From an uncultured Clostridium sp. (GTDB lineage Bacteria; Bacillota; Clostridia; TANB77; CAG-508), in contig CANAQC010000001.1 of the NCBI GenBank assembly GCA_947363765.1, positions 72,250-132,866 of the forward strand: a DNA stretch of 60,617 nt. The letters run 5' to 3'. Below are positions 28,604 to 40,986 of this stretch, one piece after another. Every line of letters starts with the position of its first letter. The first letter of the stretch is position 1. The position numbers were made by a program, and so were the translations under genes. The notes under the pieces are model-generated. The model made no database searches and was not told where the DNA came from. It saw only the letters and a program-made list of their open reading frames with translations.

Positions 28604-30804
28604 TTATTTTTTTCTTTTTACTTCAAATACGCTATCTACTTTTCTTATAGATTTTAAAGTTTTATTTAATTCTTCTAAATTTTGTACTTCAATTGTAATT
28701 TCTGTTATTACAATTCTTTCTTTATTAGCTTTACTGTTAACTGCCATTAATTTAGTTTTTACATCATAAATTGCTTTAATAATATCTGCTAAAAGACCAG
28801 TTCTATCATTAGAATATACTTCAATGTCTACATTATAATTTGATGATTTTTCCCCTACCCATTCTACATCAATAATTCTATTTGGTTCATGTAATAATTC
28901 TTTTATATTAACACAATCTGTTGTATGAATAGATACTCCTCTTCCTTTTGTAATATAACCTATAATATTATCTCCTGGAACTGGATTACAGCATTTAGAT
29001 AATTTTACTAAACAATTATCTATTCCTTTTACAATAATACCACTTTTAGAAATATTTTGATTTGGTTTTCTTTGATTTGCTAATGCTTCAATTTTTTTCT
29101 CAATATCATCATCTTGATTTACCTTTTTATATTCTTCTAATATTTTAGCAATAATTTTTCCTGCTGATATTGCTCCAAATCCTACTGATGCATACATATC
29201 TTCTATATTTTGATATTTATATCTCTCAAGTGCTGCTGCAATATATTCTTGTTTATGAAGCTCTTCTTGATTCATACCAATACGTTTTATTTCTTTATCA
29301 ATTAGTTCTTTTCCTTTTATGATATTTTCTTCTCTTTGTTCTTTTTTAAACCAGCCCATAATTTTATTTTTTGCAGAACTACTTTTAATAAATTTAAGCC
29401 AATCTCTACTTGGCCCTTTAGCATTATCTGATGTCATAACTTCTACAATATCACCATTTTTAAGTTTTGTAATAATTGGCATCATTTTAGAATTAATTTT
29501 ACATCCTACCATTTTGTGTCCTACTTGAGCATGAATACTATATGCAAAATCAATTGGAGTTGCTCCATTTGGCAAAACCTTAATATCTCCTTTTGGAGTA
29601 AATACATATACTTCATCTTCAAACAATTCTGTTTTTAAAGTATTTAAGAAATCCTCTGGATCCTGCATTTCTTTTTGCCATTCTAAAGTTTCTCTTAACC
29701 AAGCTAATTTATCTTCTTCCACTTTTACATTCGTTTTTTTACCGTATTGCAAAATTTGCCTCTTTATATGCCCAATGAGCTGCAATACCATATTCAGCAA
29801 TTCGGTGCATATCCCAAGTACGTATTTGCACTTCAAATGGTGTTCCTTTATCTCCAATTAGTGTTGTATGTAAAGATTGATACATATTAGGTTTTGGAAC
29901 TGCAATATAATCTTTAAATCTACCTGGCATTGGATTATACAAATCATGTACAATCCCTAGTGCTGCATAACAATCTTTTACAGAATTTACAATAATTCTT
30001 AAAGCAAATAAATCATAAATTTGGTCTAATGTACAATTGTCTCGTTTCATTTTTCTATAAATACTATATAAATGTTTAGCCCTTCCCTTTATTTCTGCTT
30101 CAATGTGTTGTATTTTTAATTGTTTTTTTATATCTTGTAAAATATTTTCTATAAATTTTAATCTTTCTTCTCGTTTTTTATCTAATCCTTCTACAATTTC
30201 ACGATAATCTTCTGGATATAAATATTTAAAAGATAAATCTTCTAATTCCCATTTTAGAGAATACATACCTAAACGGTTAGCAAGTGGTGCATACAATTCC
30301 ATTGTTTCTGTAGCATTTGCAATTTGTCTATCACGTACAAGATGTTTTAATGTTCTCATATTATGAAGCCTATCTGCTAATTTTATTAAAATAACTCTAA
30401 TATCTTTTCCCATTGCTAAAAACATTTTTCTGTAGTCTTCCACTTGTTGTTCTTTTAATGATGCGTAATTTAATTTCCCAAGTTTGGTAACCCCATCTAC
30501 CATAATAGATATTTCTGCTCCAAATTCTTTTTCTAAATCTTCTCCGTGTATAATGGGTATCTTCTACTACATCATGTAAAAGTGCTGCACAAATTGTTGC
30601 ATCATCTAATCCAATACCAGCTAATATATATGCTACTTGTACTGGATGGATAATATATGGCTCTCCAGATTTTCTTTTTTGTTCTCCATGAGATAATACT
30701 GCAAAATTGTAAGCCTTTGTAATTAGCTTCGTGTTAGAACGCCAGTTATTTTTCTTCATTTTAGATAATAAATCACTAATACTTACATTGGTTGTTTCGC
30801 TCAT
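28604..30804 (-). CDS. rel: bifunctional (p)ppGpp synthetase/hydrolase (Rel), two CGG +1 recoding sites
   Basis: Makes and degrades the stringent alarmone. The ATG at 30804 lies ten bases after GAGGAGG. First shift at CGG 30546-30544 (after residue 86), in the HD hydrolase: LLHDVVEDTHYT-GEDLEKEFG, then VDGVTKL. Second shift at CGG 29744-29742 (after residue 353): GIAAHWAYKEANFAI-GKKTN. Between them lies the synthetase domain. TGS (VFTPKGDIKVLPNGATPIDF) and C-terminal ACT domains follow. The total is 732 residues, standard for RSH proteins. The zero frame yields three fragments. Confidence 0.94.
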
Positions 30805-30829
30805 ATAGCTACTCACCTCCTCTTTTATT

Positions 30830-32520
30830 TTATATTGATTTCATAATATCTCTTAAATTAATTTGTACTTGTTCCATTCCATTAAAATTATTAATTTCAA
30901 GAACTCCTACAACATCTATTTTGTCACCAATACGATAGTCATCTACTAAATATCCCATATTAAAGCCAATAGCATCAATTACAAGATTATCATCTTTTAG
31001 AGTTAATTTTAAATGTTTCCCTTCTGTTAAAGCACGAATTGAATTAATTTTTACATTTTTATATGCAAATAATGGTACTTTGTTTCCTTCACCAAATGGT
31101 TCTAAATTATTTAATTGTTTGACAAATTCTGGTTTTATTTCATCTCCGAGTTATACATCCATCAATATATATAATTGGCAAAATTGATTCTACTTTTTCT
31201 TGTAATCCAATTTCTTCAAATGCTTTTTTAAAGTTCTCAAAATTTTCTTCTTTTAGAGTAAGACCCACAGCCATTTCATGTCCACCATATTTTTCTAAAT
31301 ATTTGCTACATTTACAAAGAGCTTCATGTAAATCAAATCCTGGGACACTTCTTCCAGAACCTTTAGCAAAACCATCTTCAAAAGAAAGTAAAATACTTGG
31401 TTTAAAATACATTTCTGTTATTTTAGAAGACACTATACCAATTACTCCATGGTGCCAACCTTTGTTTCCTAATACAATAGTACTTTTTTTGTTTTCTTTA
31501 TTTTTTTCAATTAGGGCTATTGCATCTTCTACAATGTTTTTTTCTGTTTCTTGTCTTATTTTATTATACTCATTTAATTTATCTGCTAAATTTCGTACTT
31601 GACTCTCATCTTCTGATAAAAAAATATCTAATGCTTCTGTTTCATGTCCCATTCTACCGACAAGCATTTACTCTTGGTGCAATTCCAAAAGAAACTGTAT
31701 TTGAGTCAATTTTTTGATAATTTGCAACTTCTAGTAAGCATTTTAATCCTAAATTTTTAGTTACTTTTACTAATTTTAAACCTAATTTTGCAATAACACG
31801 ATTTTCATCGACTAATGGAACAATATCAGAAATCGTTCCAATACATACTAAATCTAAATATTTTAAATATTCTTTTTCTTCTAATCCCAATTTTATACCA
31901 ATTGCTTGTATTAATTTAAATACAACTCCTACTCCTGCTAATTGATTAAAAGGATATTGGTTGTCTTTTCTTTTTGCGTCAATAACAGCTAATGCTTTTG
32001 GCAATTCTTCTAATGGTTCATGATGGTCAGTAATAATAGTAGTAATTCCTAGAGAATTTGCAAATTCAATTTCTTCTGTCGCAGAAATACCGCAATCAAC
32101 AGTTATCATTAAATGGTAACCTTTATTATAAATTGCTTTAATTGCTTCTTTATTTAAACCATATCCTTCTTCTAATCGGTTTGGAATATAGCTTTCTACT
32201 TGCATACCTATTTGTTTCAAAAACTTTTGTAAAACAGAAATACTAGTAATTCCGTCAACATCATAATCACCATATATCATAATCTTTTCATTTTGGTTCA
32301 TAGCATATATAATACGATTTACCGCAATTTCCATATCTGGCATTAAAAATGGATTATAAAAATCTTCACGTGTTGGTTCTAAAAATTTGCGAATTTCTTC
32401 TTTTTCAACAATTCCACGGTTTGCCAAAATTGTAGCAAGTAACTTATTAATATTACTATTTTGTTGTATTTTGTCTATTACTGTTTCATCACTACTATAA
32501 TATTCCCATTTTTTATTCAT
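30830..32520 (-). CDS. recJ: single-stranded-DNA exonuclease RecJ, two CGG +1 recoding sites
   Basis: A 5'-3' ssDNA exonuclease of about 562 residues. The ATG at 32520 is better spaced from AGGAGA than the ATG at 32523. DHH-family motifs: IYGDYDVDGITS, MITVDCGIS, IITDHHEPLE. First shift at CGG 31659-31657: RVNAC-GRMGHETEAL, the conserved R-x-N-A-x-G-R-M motif. DHHA1 follows (KGSGRSVPGFDLHEAL, GGHEMAVGLTL). Second shift at CGG 31148-31146: CIT-GDEIKPEFVKQLNNLEPFG, into the OB-like C-terminal domain ending at 30830. Neither fragment alone has a complete active site. Confidence 0.93.
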
Positions 32521-32611
32521 CATTATCTCCTATTAATACAATTTGTATATAATTGTATACTATTTTTAAAGATTTTAAAAGGGATTTTATAGCTTTTTAT
32601 TAAAAAATATT

Positions 32612-32647
32612 AAAAGCTAACCAAAAATATTTTTTGATTAGCTTTTA
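32612..32647 (-). terminator. terminator after the metal ATPase gene
   Basis: AAAAGCTAACCA and TTGATTAGCTTTT form a long stem with one mismatch, followed on the minus strand by a T-rich tract. Confidence 0.8.
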
Positions 32648-32678
32648 ACTTTTGGAAAAAAATGTATTGTCTTATTAT

Positions 32679-34544
32679 TTATTTTATATTCTTAACTGCA
32701 TTAACAACCGTTAGGAATGTTACCCCTGTATCTGCTAAAATTGCAAGCCAAATTGGTGCTATTCCTAGCGCTCCTAATACTAATACTGCTAGTTTTACTA
32801 GTAAAGAAAACACAATATTTACTTTTACAATCTTTATTGCTCGTTTTGCTGTTTTTATGATACTAGTTAAACTACTAATTTGATTTGAAATTAAAATTCC
32901 GTCAGCCGTAATACTTGCTATATTACTTCCAGCTCCCATAGCAATTCCAAAATTACTACTTGCAAGAACAGGAGCATCATTTATTCCATCTCCAACAAAA
33001 ACAACCTTTTCTCCTTGTTCTTTTAATCTTTCTATAACTGCTAATTTATCTTGAGGTAATAGACTAGCACTTACTTCATCAATATTTAGTTTGTCTCCTA
33101 TTTGATTAGCACTTTTTTCATTATCTCCTGTCAACAAAATAACTTTTTTAACTCCTATTGTTTTTAATTTGTTAACCACAGAATAACTGCTTTGTCTAAT
33201 TTCTTCTATTAAGGTAATAAAAGCTACTAATTCTCCTTGTATTACTAAACAAATGGCATTTATAGGTATTTCATCACTTCTAATAATTCCATACTGCTTT
33301 AATAGTTTATCATTTCCAAATAAAACTTCCTTTTGTTCTATTTTTCCATATAAGCCATGACCTGCTATTTCTTTATACTCTTCTACTATTTGTTCATCAA
33401 TAATATCTTGGTAATTTTTAATTGCTGTTCCAATTGGATGGTTTGACAATTTTTCTAAACTATACATATAAGAAACTATCGTTTTTTTATCATAATTTCC
33501 TAATACTTTAAATTCTTCTATTTTCATATTTCCAGTAGTCAATGTTCCTGTTTTATCAAATGCAACGACACTTACCTTTGCTAAATTTTCAATATGTTTT
33601 GTTCCTTTTATAATCATTCCCTTTTTTGATATCTTTCCAAGAGCTGTAAAAAAAGATAGTGGAACAGATATTACTAAGCTACATGGGCAAGATGCCACTA
33701 AAAAAATAAGTGCTTTCATAATCCATGGTTTTACATCTAAATTCCATATAAATGGTATGATTACAATTATGATAGCAATTGCAATTACAATTGGTGTATA
33801 AATTTTTGAAAATCTTGTAATAAATTTTTCTGTCTTTCCTTTATTATTTGTTGCTTCATATACTAAATCTACGATTTGAGATGCCATTGAATTTTCTACA
33901 TCATTTAACACTTTGCAAGTAATTGCTCCTGTTAAATTGATTCCACCAGATAATACCTCTACTCCTTTTTCTACATACACTGGTGTACTTTCTCCTGTAA
34001 GGCTTGATGTGTCTATTTCAGATTCTCCATAGATTACTTTACAATCAACTGGCACTTTTTCTCCTGGTTTAATTAAAATTGTATCTTCTTGTTTAATTTC
34101 TTTTACATTAACTGTTTCAATTGTATTATTTACAATACGATTTGCTGTTTCTGCTTTAATTTTTACAATCTCTTTAATGCTTTCTTCAGATTTATTACTT
34201 GCTCGTTCTTCTAAAAATTCTCCTAAACGATACAATAAAATAACAATACAACTTTCAGCATATTCTCCAAGTGCAAATGCTGCAATTACAGCAATTGTCA
34301 TAAGTGTTTCTTCTCCAAAATTAAAATGAAATATATTTTTAATTCCATTCCAAAGTAATTCATACCCTGAAAATAAAATAGCAAGTACTATTAATCCTAT
34401 TTTGTAAGGTAATAATGTTGGTATAAAAGATAGTATAAAAAACAAAAATCCTATACTATATAAATAAATTGATAATTTTTCTTTTTTTTCATGATGGTGG
34501 TTGTGTGTCTCTTGACATGCATGTTCACAATGATTGCAACTCAT
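32679..34544 (-). CDS. heavy-metal translocating P1B-type ATPase (zinc/cadmium/lead class)
   Basis: 621 residues from ATG at 34544. The N-terminus is His/Cys-rich (CNHCEHACQETHNHHHE) in place of a full HMA domain. The membrane metal site is SCPCSLVIS (CPC). TGES, the DKTGTLTTGN phosphorylation loop, the HP motif (SNHPIGTA) and GDGINDAPVL are present. The CPC motif and the ArsR partner point to Zn/Cd/Pb efflux. It is encoded three bases after the regulator. It needs no recoding. Confidence 0.92.
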   Translation of the reverse strand: MSCNHCEHACQETHNHHHEKKEKLSIYLYSIGFLFFILSFIPTLLPYKIGLIVLAILFSGYELLWNGIKNIFHFNFGEETLMTIAVIAAFALGEYAESCIVILLYRLGEFLEERASNKSEESIKEIVKIKAETANRIVNNTIETVNVKEIKQEDTILIKPGEKVPVDCKVIYGESEIDTSSLTGESTPVYVEKGVEVLSGGINLTGAITCKVLNDVENSMASQIVDLVYEATNNKGKTEKFITRFSKIYTPIVIAIAIIIVIIPFIWNLDVKPWIMKALIFLVASCPCSLVISVPLSFFTALGKISKKGMIIKGTKHIENLAKVSVVAFDKTGTLTTGNMKIEEFKVLGNYDKKTIVSYMYSLEKLSNHPIGTAIKNYQDIIDEQIVEEYKEIAGHGLYGKIEQKEVLFGNDKLLKQYGIIRSDEIPINAICLVIQGELVAFITLIEEIRQSSYSVVNKLKTIGVKKVILLTGDNEKSANQIGDKLNIDEVSASLLPQDKLAVIERLKEQGEKVVFVGDGINDAPVLASSNFGIAMGAGSNIASITADGILISNQISSLTSIIKTAKRAIKIVKVNIVFSLLVKLAVLVLGALGIAPIWLAILADTGVTFLTVVNAVKNIK

Positions 34545-34547
34545 AGT

Positions 34548-34916
34548 CTATTTTTCCTCCTCTTCTAAAATATGAGCTAAACTTGTTGAAATAATTTGTT
34601 CAATATGTTGATCTTGCAGACTATAATAAATTTGCTTTCCTTCTCTTCTAAATTTTACAAGTTTTGCATTTCTTAGTATTTGTAATTGATGTGATACCCT
34701 AGATTGATTTAAATTTAATAATTCGCATAAGTCACATACACATAGTTCTGTATTTAAAATACTACAAATAATACGAAGTCTTGTATTATCTGCAAATAAT
34801 TTAAACATATTCGATAAGCTCTCTATTTCTTCTATATTTGGTTCCGATTTTTTTACTTCATCAATTTTTTGATAATGTGGGCACTTTTCTCCACAAATAA
34901 ATTGTTTATCTTTCAT
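34548..34916 (-). CDS. ArsR/SmtB-family metal-responsive repressor, CadC-like
   Basis: A 122-residue winged-helix repressor. It carries the metal motif ELCVCDL, typical of CadC-type sensors, plus N-terminal cysteines (CGEKCPHYQK) as in the CadC alpha-N site. The recognition helix is QSRVSHQLQILRNAKLV. It likely represses its own operon with the ATPase until metal binds. Confidence 0.9.
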   Translation of the reverse strand: MKDKQFICGEKCPHYQKIDEVKKSEPNIEEIESLSNMFKLFADNTRLRIICSILNTELCVCDLCELLNLNQSRVSHQLQILRNAKLVKFRREGKQIYYSLQDQHIEQIISTSLAHILEEEEK

Positions 34917-34928
34917 ATATTTCTCCTT

Positions 34929-34982
34929 TCATATGAATATATGTTCATATGTTAATATATGATATATATTATGCTTTGTCAA
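34929..34982 (-). promoter_or_regulatory. promoter and inverted-repeat operator of the metal-efflux operon
   Basis: On the minus strand, TTGACA (34982-34977), 17 bp, TATATT (34959-34954). Just downstream is the imperfect inverted repeat ATATGAACATATATTCATAT, a size and position typical of ArsR/SmtB operators. It lies between the -10 box and the RBS. Confidence 0.75.
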
Positions 34983-35039
34983 TACATTTTGTGAAAATGT
35001 TTTATAAAAGATATTGAAATTAAATAAATGAAATAATTT

Positions 35040-35064
35040 GAGAGAAGAATAAGATTCTTCTCTC
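35040..35064. terminator. hairpin after the RND gene
   Basis: GAGAGAAGAAT and ATTCTTCTCTC form a stem with a 3-base loop and a T-rich tract on the plus strand. Confidence 0.6.
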
Positions 35065-35100
35065 TTTTGGTTTCTATTTTTTAATATTGTTCAAATAAAT

Positions 35101-38100
35101 TCATGTTCTATCTCTATTCATCATCATATATAATACTGGTACAAGATATAGTGTTAATATTGTTGAATATACCAAACCTCCAATTGTCACAATACCAAGT
35201 GGTTGTATCATTTCTGAACCTTGCCCTATTCCTAGTGCCATTGTTGATAAACCAAGTATTGTTGTTAATGCTGTCATTAAAATTGGTTTTATTCTTGTTC
35301 TTCCTGTTTCGATAAGAGCATCTTTCACTGTTAAGCCTTTTTCTTTTCGTAATGTATTTGCATAGTCAATAAAAACAATACCATTATTTACAACTACACC
35401 TGCAAGCATTAAAAATCCAAGCATTGCAATTAAACTAATTTCAGAACCTGAAATAAATAATGCAAATAGTCCTCCAGTAAATGCTAATGGAATTGTAAAC
35501 ATAACAATAAATGGTGATTTTAATGATTGGAATTGTGCTACCATTATTAAATATATAAATACTACTGCAAGTAAAATCATAAGTAATAAATCTTTTATAG
35601 ATTCATTTATTGTTTCACTCTCTCCTTCTATTTCTACATTATATCCTTCTGGTGCTTTATATTCTTTTATTTTATTTGTAACTTCTCTACCTATTAAACC
35701 AATATTACTATCTGTTTTTATACTTGCTGATATACTAATATATCGTTGTTGTTGGTCATGTGTAATAGAAGATAATCCATCTGCTTCTTCAATTGTTGCA
35801 ATATCTGATAATTTTACTTCTATAGGTTCATTATTCTTCTTACCGTGATAAAATGATTGAGGCTAAATTGTCGGTTTTTGTTTTCTTTTCATCTTGTTTT
35901 ACTACAATAACTGGATAAGTTTTATTTTGAATAGTAATTTCTGTTGCTTCTTTTTCATTTGAAACTTTGCTTGCAATGGTTTGGTAAACACTGGCAACTG
36001 TTAATCCATTTTCCATTGCTTTATTTTTATCTACAATAACTCTTTTTTCTTTTTGTGTTTCTGAAATACCAGAATCTACTTTATCAATTCCTTCTATTTG
36101 CTCTAAAATACCTGCTATTTCTTTTGCTATTTCTTGTAATGTATCAATTTCCTTTCCTTTTACAACAATTTGTATTCCAGATGACATCATAGAAGACATA
36201 TCCATATTAGAAGTACTTACCAAAATTTCATAATTTGAATCATTAGCTATTTCATAAATCTTTTTCTCAATTTCTTTATTTGATTGTTTCTTATTCTCTT
36301 TTAAAATAGCATACATACTAATAGATGTTTTCGAACTACTTGACATTGACATACTTCCCATAACATTAGAATCAATTGCGCCAATTGTTTCAATATCCTC
36401 AATGTTAGCAATTAAATTATCCACTATTTCACTTGCCTTATCTTGAACTTCTTTTTTATTTATCTCTTTACTTTTAGGATTAATCGTAATAGACATCTGT
36501 GTTCCTTCTACCTCTGGTATAAAAGCAGTTCCCATATTTCCTGCTAATATTCCACTTGTTACTAATAGTAAAAGACATATAACAACAACTATTACTTTAT
36601 GATGTAATGCTAATTTTAAGGTTTTTTCGTAAAAATTTATAAACTTATCAAATAATTTAGTTTCTTTTGGTTTTGTATTTTTAAATATTTTAGAAGCCAT
36701 AGCAGGTACTAAAGTAAGTGCTACAATTAAACTTGCAAGTAAAGAATATCCTATTGTTAATCCCATATCAGTAAATAATTGTTTAGAAATTCCTTTAACA
36801 AATACAATTGGTAAAAATACACATACTGTTGTTAAAGTAGATGCTGCAATTGCCCCTGCTACTCGTGTACCACCTTGTATACTTGCTTCTTTTACACTAC
36901 TTCCTTCTTTTCTTAACCTATAAATATTTTCAATAACTACTATAGAGTTATCCACTAACATACCAACACCAAGTGCTAATCCAGATAATGAAATAATATT
37001 AATGGTTACACCTGTAAAATACATTAAAGCTATAGCAAAAGTTAAACTAATTGGAATTGATAATGCAATAATAATTGTTGGTTTATAATCTTTTAAAAAG
37101 ATAAGTAAAATAATAATAGCAAGAATAGCTCCATAGAATAAGTTTTCTAGTACTGTACCAATAATAAGGTCAATATAAACTCCTTGGTTCATAAGTGTTG
37201 AAAAACGAATATTATGATTTTTGTTTTCTAAATTTTGCATTGTTTTTTCAATATCTTTACATACTTCAGCAGTTGATGCTGTACTTTGTTTTTGAAAACT
37301 TAGTATAATGGCATTATTTCCATTTACTTTAGCATATATCTCATCTGAATTATTTGTATAACTAATATCTGCTAAATCTCCAAGAGTAACATTTTTTAGT
37401 CCTTCTACTTCAAATGAAAACAAGGTTAAGTTCTTCATTTCATCAATATTATTAAATTTTTCTCCTACTTTAATTAACATCTTATCTTCAGCAGTTTCTA
37501 TATAACCTGCTGGCATAGAAAAGTTATTTGCCATTAAAATATTTGATATCATATCACTTGTAATAATTCCATCAATTGATGCACTTTTTAGGGCTTCATC
37601 ACGTGCATTTTCAAATTCTTTTATTCCTTTATTTAGTTCTTCTTCTCCTTGTGAAAGCGAACTTGCGGCTTTACTTAATTCAATTGTTAAAGTAGATTTC
37701 GCTTTTTCTAATTCCACTTGTTTTTGTTGTAAATTCGTCTTTTGTGTTAAAATCTGTGTTTTTCCAATAGATATTTGATTTAATCCTGTATCAATTTCTT
37801 TCAATTTGGATTCAGCATCTTGTTTTAATTGTTCTGTTTTTGTAATACTATTATTTAATCTTTCTAATTTAACTTTTTGTTCTTCAGTTAAAGCATTTCC
37901 TAATTTAACTAACTCTGCTTTTTCTTGGTTTAATCTATCTAGTGTTTGTTCCATTCCATATATTGTATTTGTTAAGGTTGTTTTAGTAAGTTTTAAACCT
38001 TCTTCTTTAGTTATTAATTCACTTTCTTTGGAATTAATAGTATTTAATCCTGTTTGAATACTATTAATTCCTTCAATTACTTTTCCCATTTGCTCATTAG

Positions 38101-38797
38101 ATTGCTTACTAAGTTCTTTCTTCCCTTGTTCAATTTGAGCTTTAGCACTATTTAATTGTCCTTGTGTTTTTGATAAGGTAGCATTGACATTGTCCATTAA
38201 TTTTGTATTAATTTCATCAATCTTGCTTTGATTTAATTTAACTTGTATTTTTTCTTCCATAATTCCTGTTGTTGAAACAGATGCTACTCCTGGTATTCTT
38301 TCAAGTTCTGGCAAAATTGTATTATTGACAAACCCTTTAATTCCTGCTTGATCCATATCACCTATATCCACTGCACTCATCATAATAGGTAACATATTGG
38401 GATTTATTTTACTAACAATTGGTGCCCCAATAGTATCATCATCCCATGTAGCTTTAATTAAATCTAACTTTCCATTTAATTCTATTAAAGCAGAATCCAT
38501 ATTCACATCATTTGAAAATTCTAAAATAACCATAGAAGAATTTTCAGAAGAAACAGAAGATATAGTTTTTACATTGCTAAGGGTTGCCATAGATTGCTCT
38601 ATTGGCTTTGTTACTACTGTCTCTACTTTTTCTGGACTTGCACCTATGTAACTTGTGATAATTAATGCATAAGGCAAGTCCATCTTAGGCAATAAGTCTG
38701 TTGTCATATTCATAAAAGAAATACAACCCAAGATAATAATTAAGATTACTGCTACAAATACAGTAAATGGTTTTTTTACACTATAATTTGAAATCAT
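35101..38797 (-). CDS. RND-family efflux permease with coiled-coil insertion, one CGG +1 recoding site
   Basis: A 1231-residue MmpL/AcrB-like pump of the Gram-positive type. ATG at 38797. TM1 is at residues 12-32. The first extracytoplasmic loop contains a long Gln/Lys/Glu-rich coiled coil (about residues 195-400), absent from AcrB. The TM4 region has GLALGVGMLVDNSIVVIEN with the proton-relay Asp. CGG at 35845-35843 (after residue 984) stops the zero frame at once (CGG TAA). The shift gives SIILS-GKKNNEPIEVKLSDIA, the second-repeat porter loop, then TM7-12 (MLAGVVVNNGIVFIDYANTLR). Without it the pump loses half its membrane helices. The substrate is unknown. Confidence 0.92.
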
Positions 38798-38866
38798 TTA
38801 GCATTCAACGTCCTTTCTAATTTGAAAATTCGATAGTAGAAGGTTAAGTAATAAAATAATTTTAAT

Positions 38867-39734
38867 TTATTTTAAACATATTGGTGTAAATACTCTTACA
38901 TAATAAGGCTGAATATTTGTTAAAATATCACAAATCCAAATTACATTTCCATTTTTTCCGTGTTAACTTAATATTTGGAAATGTTTTTAGCATTTTCTCA
39001 TCTGAAAAATATTTTAATGTAAAGTTTTTAATTCCTTCATTTTTATAAAGCTCTGCACATTCAAAGATATATTCATCATATGTAGCAAGTTCAATATTAT
39101 GACCTGAAACAATCCTTGTAAAAAACATTTTTAATGCAAAACTACTAATTAAAAAATCAATAAATAATAAGATAATGATACTAACACAGGCAATCTTTAA
39201 TGTTTTTGCTGATAATTTTCCCTTTATTTTATCAATCAAACGGTCAACAATTGGATTAAAATGGCTCATTAAATAAATTGCCAAAATTCCCCAAAAGAAA
39301 GAAAATGCAATACAAATTCTTCCTCCTATATTAAATGCCATATCAGAATAATCCCACCACTTAATATGAAAAATGATTTCTCCAATTAGGCTTATTGCAT
39401 ATTCTACAATTGAGCCAATCACAAATCCGCCAAAGAACAGGGTATAATTATTCTTTTTTAATCGTTGTAATAGTGGAATCATAATTACTGCTCCAACCCC
39501 ATAAATTGCACAAAATGGACCATACAAAAAACTTTGCCTACTCTCAATAACTCCTTTTGTAATAAGCCCAAAAGCTGTTTCTATAACAAATCCTACTACA
39601 CTATAAATGATAAAATAAGCAAGTAATCTCCAAATGCTAATCCCTGCAATTGTAATTTTTTTCTTATTTTTTACTTCATCTTCTTTTTCCATTATTTTCT
39701 TCATATCTTTCTTTTTATTTTTCATACCTTTCAT
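38867..39734 (-). CDS. CmpB-like membrane protein (PF06541 type), long form, one CGG +1 recoding site
   Basis: 288 residues from ATG at 39734 (weak RBS; ATG 39725 is an alternative). A basic start is followed by about five to six helices with VVGFVIETAFGLITKG, RQSFLYGPFCAIYGVGAV and IKWWDYSDMAFNIGGRI. CGG at 38960-38958 lies after residue 258. Skipping the C gives KLT-GKNGNVIWICDILTN to 38867. The tail is not conserved enough to prove the shift by homology, but the site follows the same rule. Confidence 0.75.
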
Positions 39735-39865
39735 TATATCAACTTTACAAAAATATGTAAACTAGTTTGTTTTAGAAAATTGTGAATTTTTAGTAAATTT
39801 TTTAACTTATACTATTCTTCTACTACTTTACCTTAAATTTATTATTCTATATCCTTATTTCAACA

Positions 39866-39903
39866 AACAAAAACACTCAAGTATACACCTAAGTGTTTTT
39901 GTT
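39866..39903 (-). terminator. terminator after galE
   Basis: AACAAAAACACT and AAGTGTTTTTGTT arms with a 13-base loop; T-rich on the minus-strand side. Confidence 0.8.
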
Positions 39904-39959
39904 AAAATGATGGAATTCTTATTTGTCAAATTTAGATTCTAGACACTTTAAACTTCTTA

Positions 39960-40961
39960 TTATTCACGATTTATGTAATTCCAAGAATCCCTACACATGT
40001 CTTCAATTCCAAGATTAGCTTCCCAATCTAATTCTTCTTTTGCTTTTTTGGGGTCTGCATAACAGCTTGCAATATCTCCTGGTCTTCTTGCTACTATTGT
40101 ATATGGTACTGACTTTTTTGTTACTTTTTCAAAAGCATTTACCATATCTAATACACTATACCCTTTTCCTGTTCCTAAATTATAAATAAATAATCCTTGT
40201 TTCTCTTTTTCTAATTTTTCTAATGCTTTAATGTGTCCTTTTGCTAAATCTACTACATGTATGTAATCTCTCACACCAGTTCCATCTGGTGTATTATAAT
40301 CATTTCCAAAAACAGATAATTCTTTTAATGTTCCTAAGGCTACTCTTGCTATATATGGCATTAAATTGTTAGGAATTCCTTGTGGTTCCTCTCCAATTAG
40401 ACCACTTTTATGTGCTCCTACTGGATTAAAATATCGTAAGATACAAATATTCCAGCTTGAATCTGATATATAAATATCCTTTAATATTTGTTCAATGAAT
40501 AATTTTGATGTTCCATATGGATTAGTAGTTCCTCCTGTTCTACAATCTTCTGTAATAGGTATTTGTTCTGGATCTCCATATACTGTAGCAGAAGAACTAA
40601 ATACAAATTTTTTTACTCCATACTTTTTCATTGTTTCTAATAATACTAATGCTCCAGAAATATTATTTTTATAATATTCAATTGGCTTTTCTACAGATTC
40701 CCCAACTGCTTTAAATCCTGCAAAATTTAAAACTGCTTCAATTTTATTTTCTTCAAATACTTTTTCCAATTTATCTTTATCTAAATAATCCATTTCATAA
40801 AATTTAAAATCTTTTTTAGTAATATTATGAATCTTTTCTAATACTTCAGGCTTACTATTAGAAAAGTTATCAATAATAACAATTTCTTTTCCCTCATTTA
40901 ATAATTCTACTGCTGTATGGCTTCCAATAAACCCTGCTCCGCCTGTAACTAATACTGACAT
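39960..40961 (-). CDS. galE: UDP-glucose 4-epimerase
   Basis: Interconverts UDP-glucose and UDP-galactose (or the N-acetyl forms). 333 residues, normal length. NAD-binding [16 protein letters not shown] at the N-terminus, [10 protein letters not shown], and the catalytic Tyr/Lys in NPYGTSKLF. It is the last gene of an apparent polA, lytic transglycosylase, galE transcript. Confidence 0.95.
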   Translation of the reverse strand: MSVLVTGGAGFIGSHTAVELLNEGKEIVIIDNFSNSKPEVLEKIHNITKKDFKFYEMDYLDKDKLEKVFEENKIEAVLNFAGFKAVGESVEKPIEYYKNNISGALVLLETMKKYGVKKFVFSSSATVYGDPEQIPITEDCRTGGTTNPYGTSKLFIEQILKDIYISDSSWNICILRYFNPVGAHKSGLIGEEPQGIPNNLMPYIARVALGTLKELSVFGNDYNTPDGTGVRDYIHVVDLAKGHIKALEKLEKEKQGLFIYNLGTGKGYSVLDMVNAFEKVTKKSVPYTIVARRPGDIASCYADPKKAKEELDWEANLGIEDMCRDSWNYINRE

Positions 40962-40986
40962 ATATAATCTCCTTTGTAATATAATA

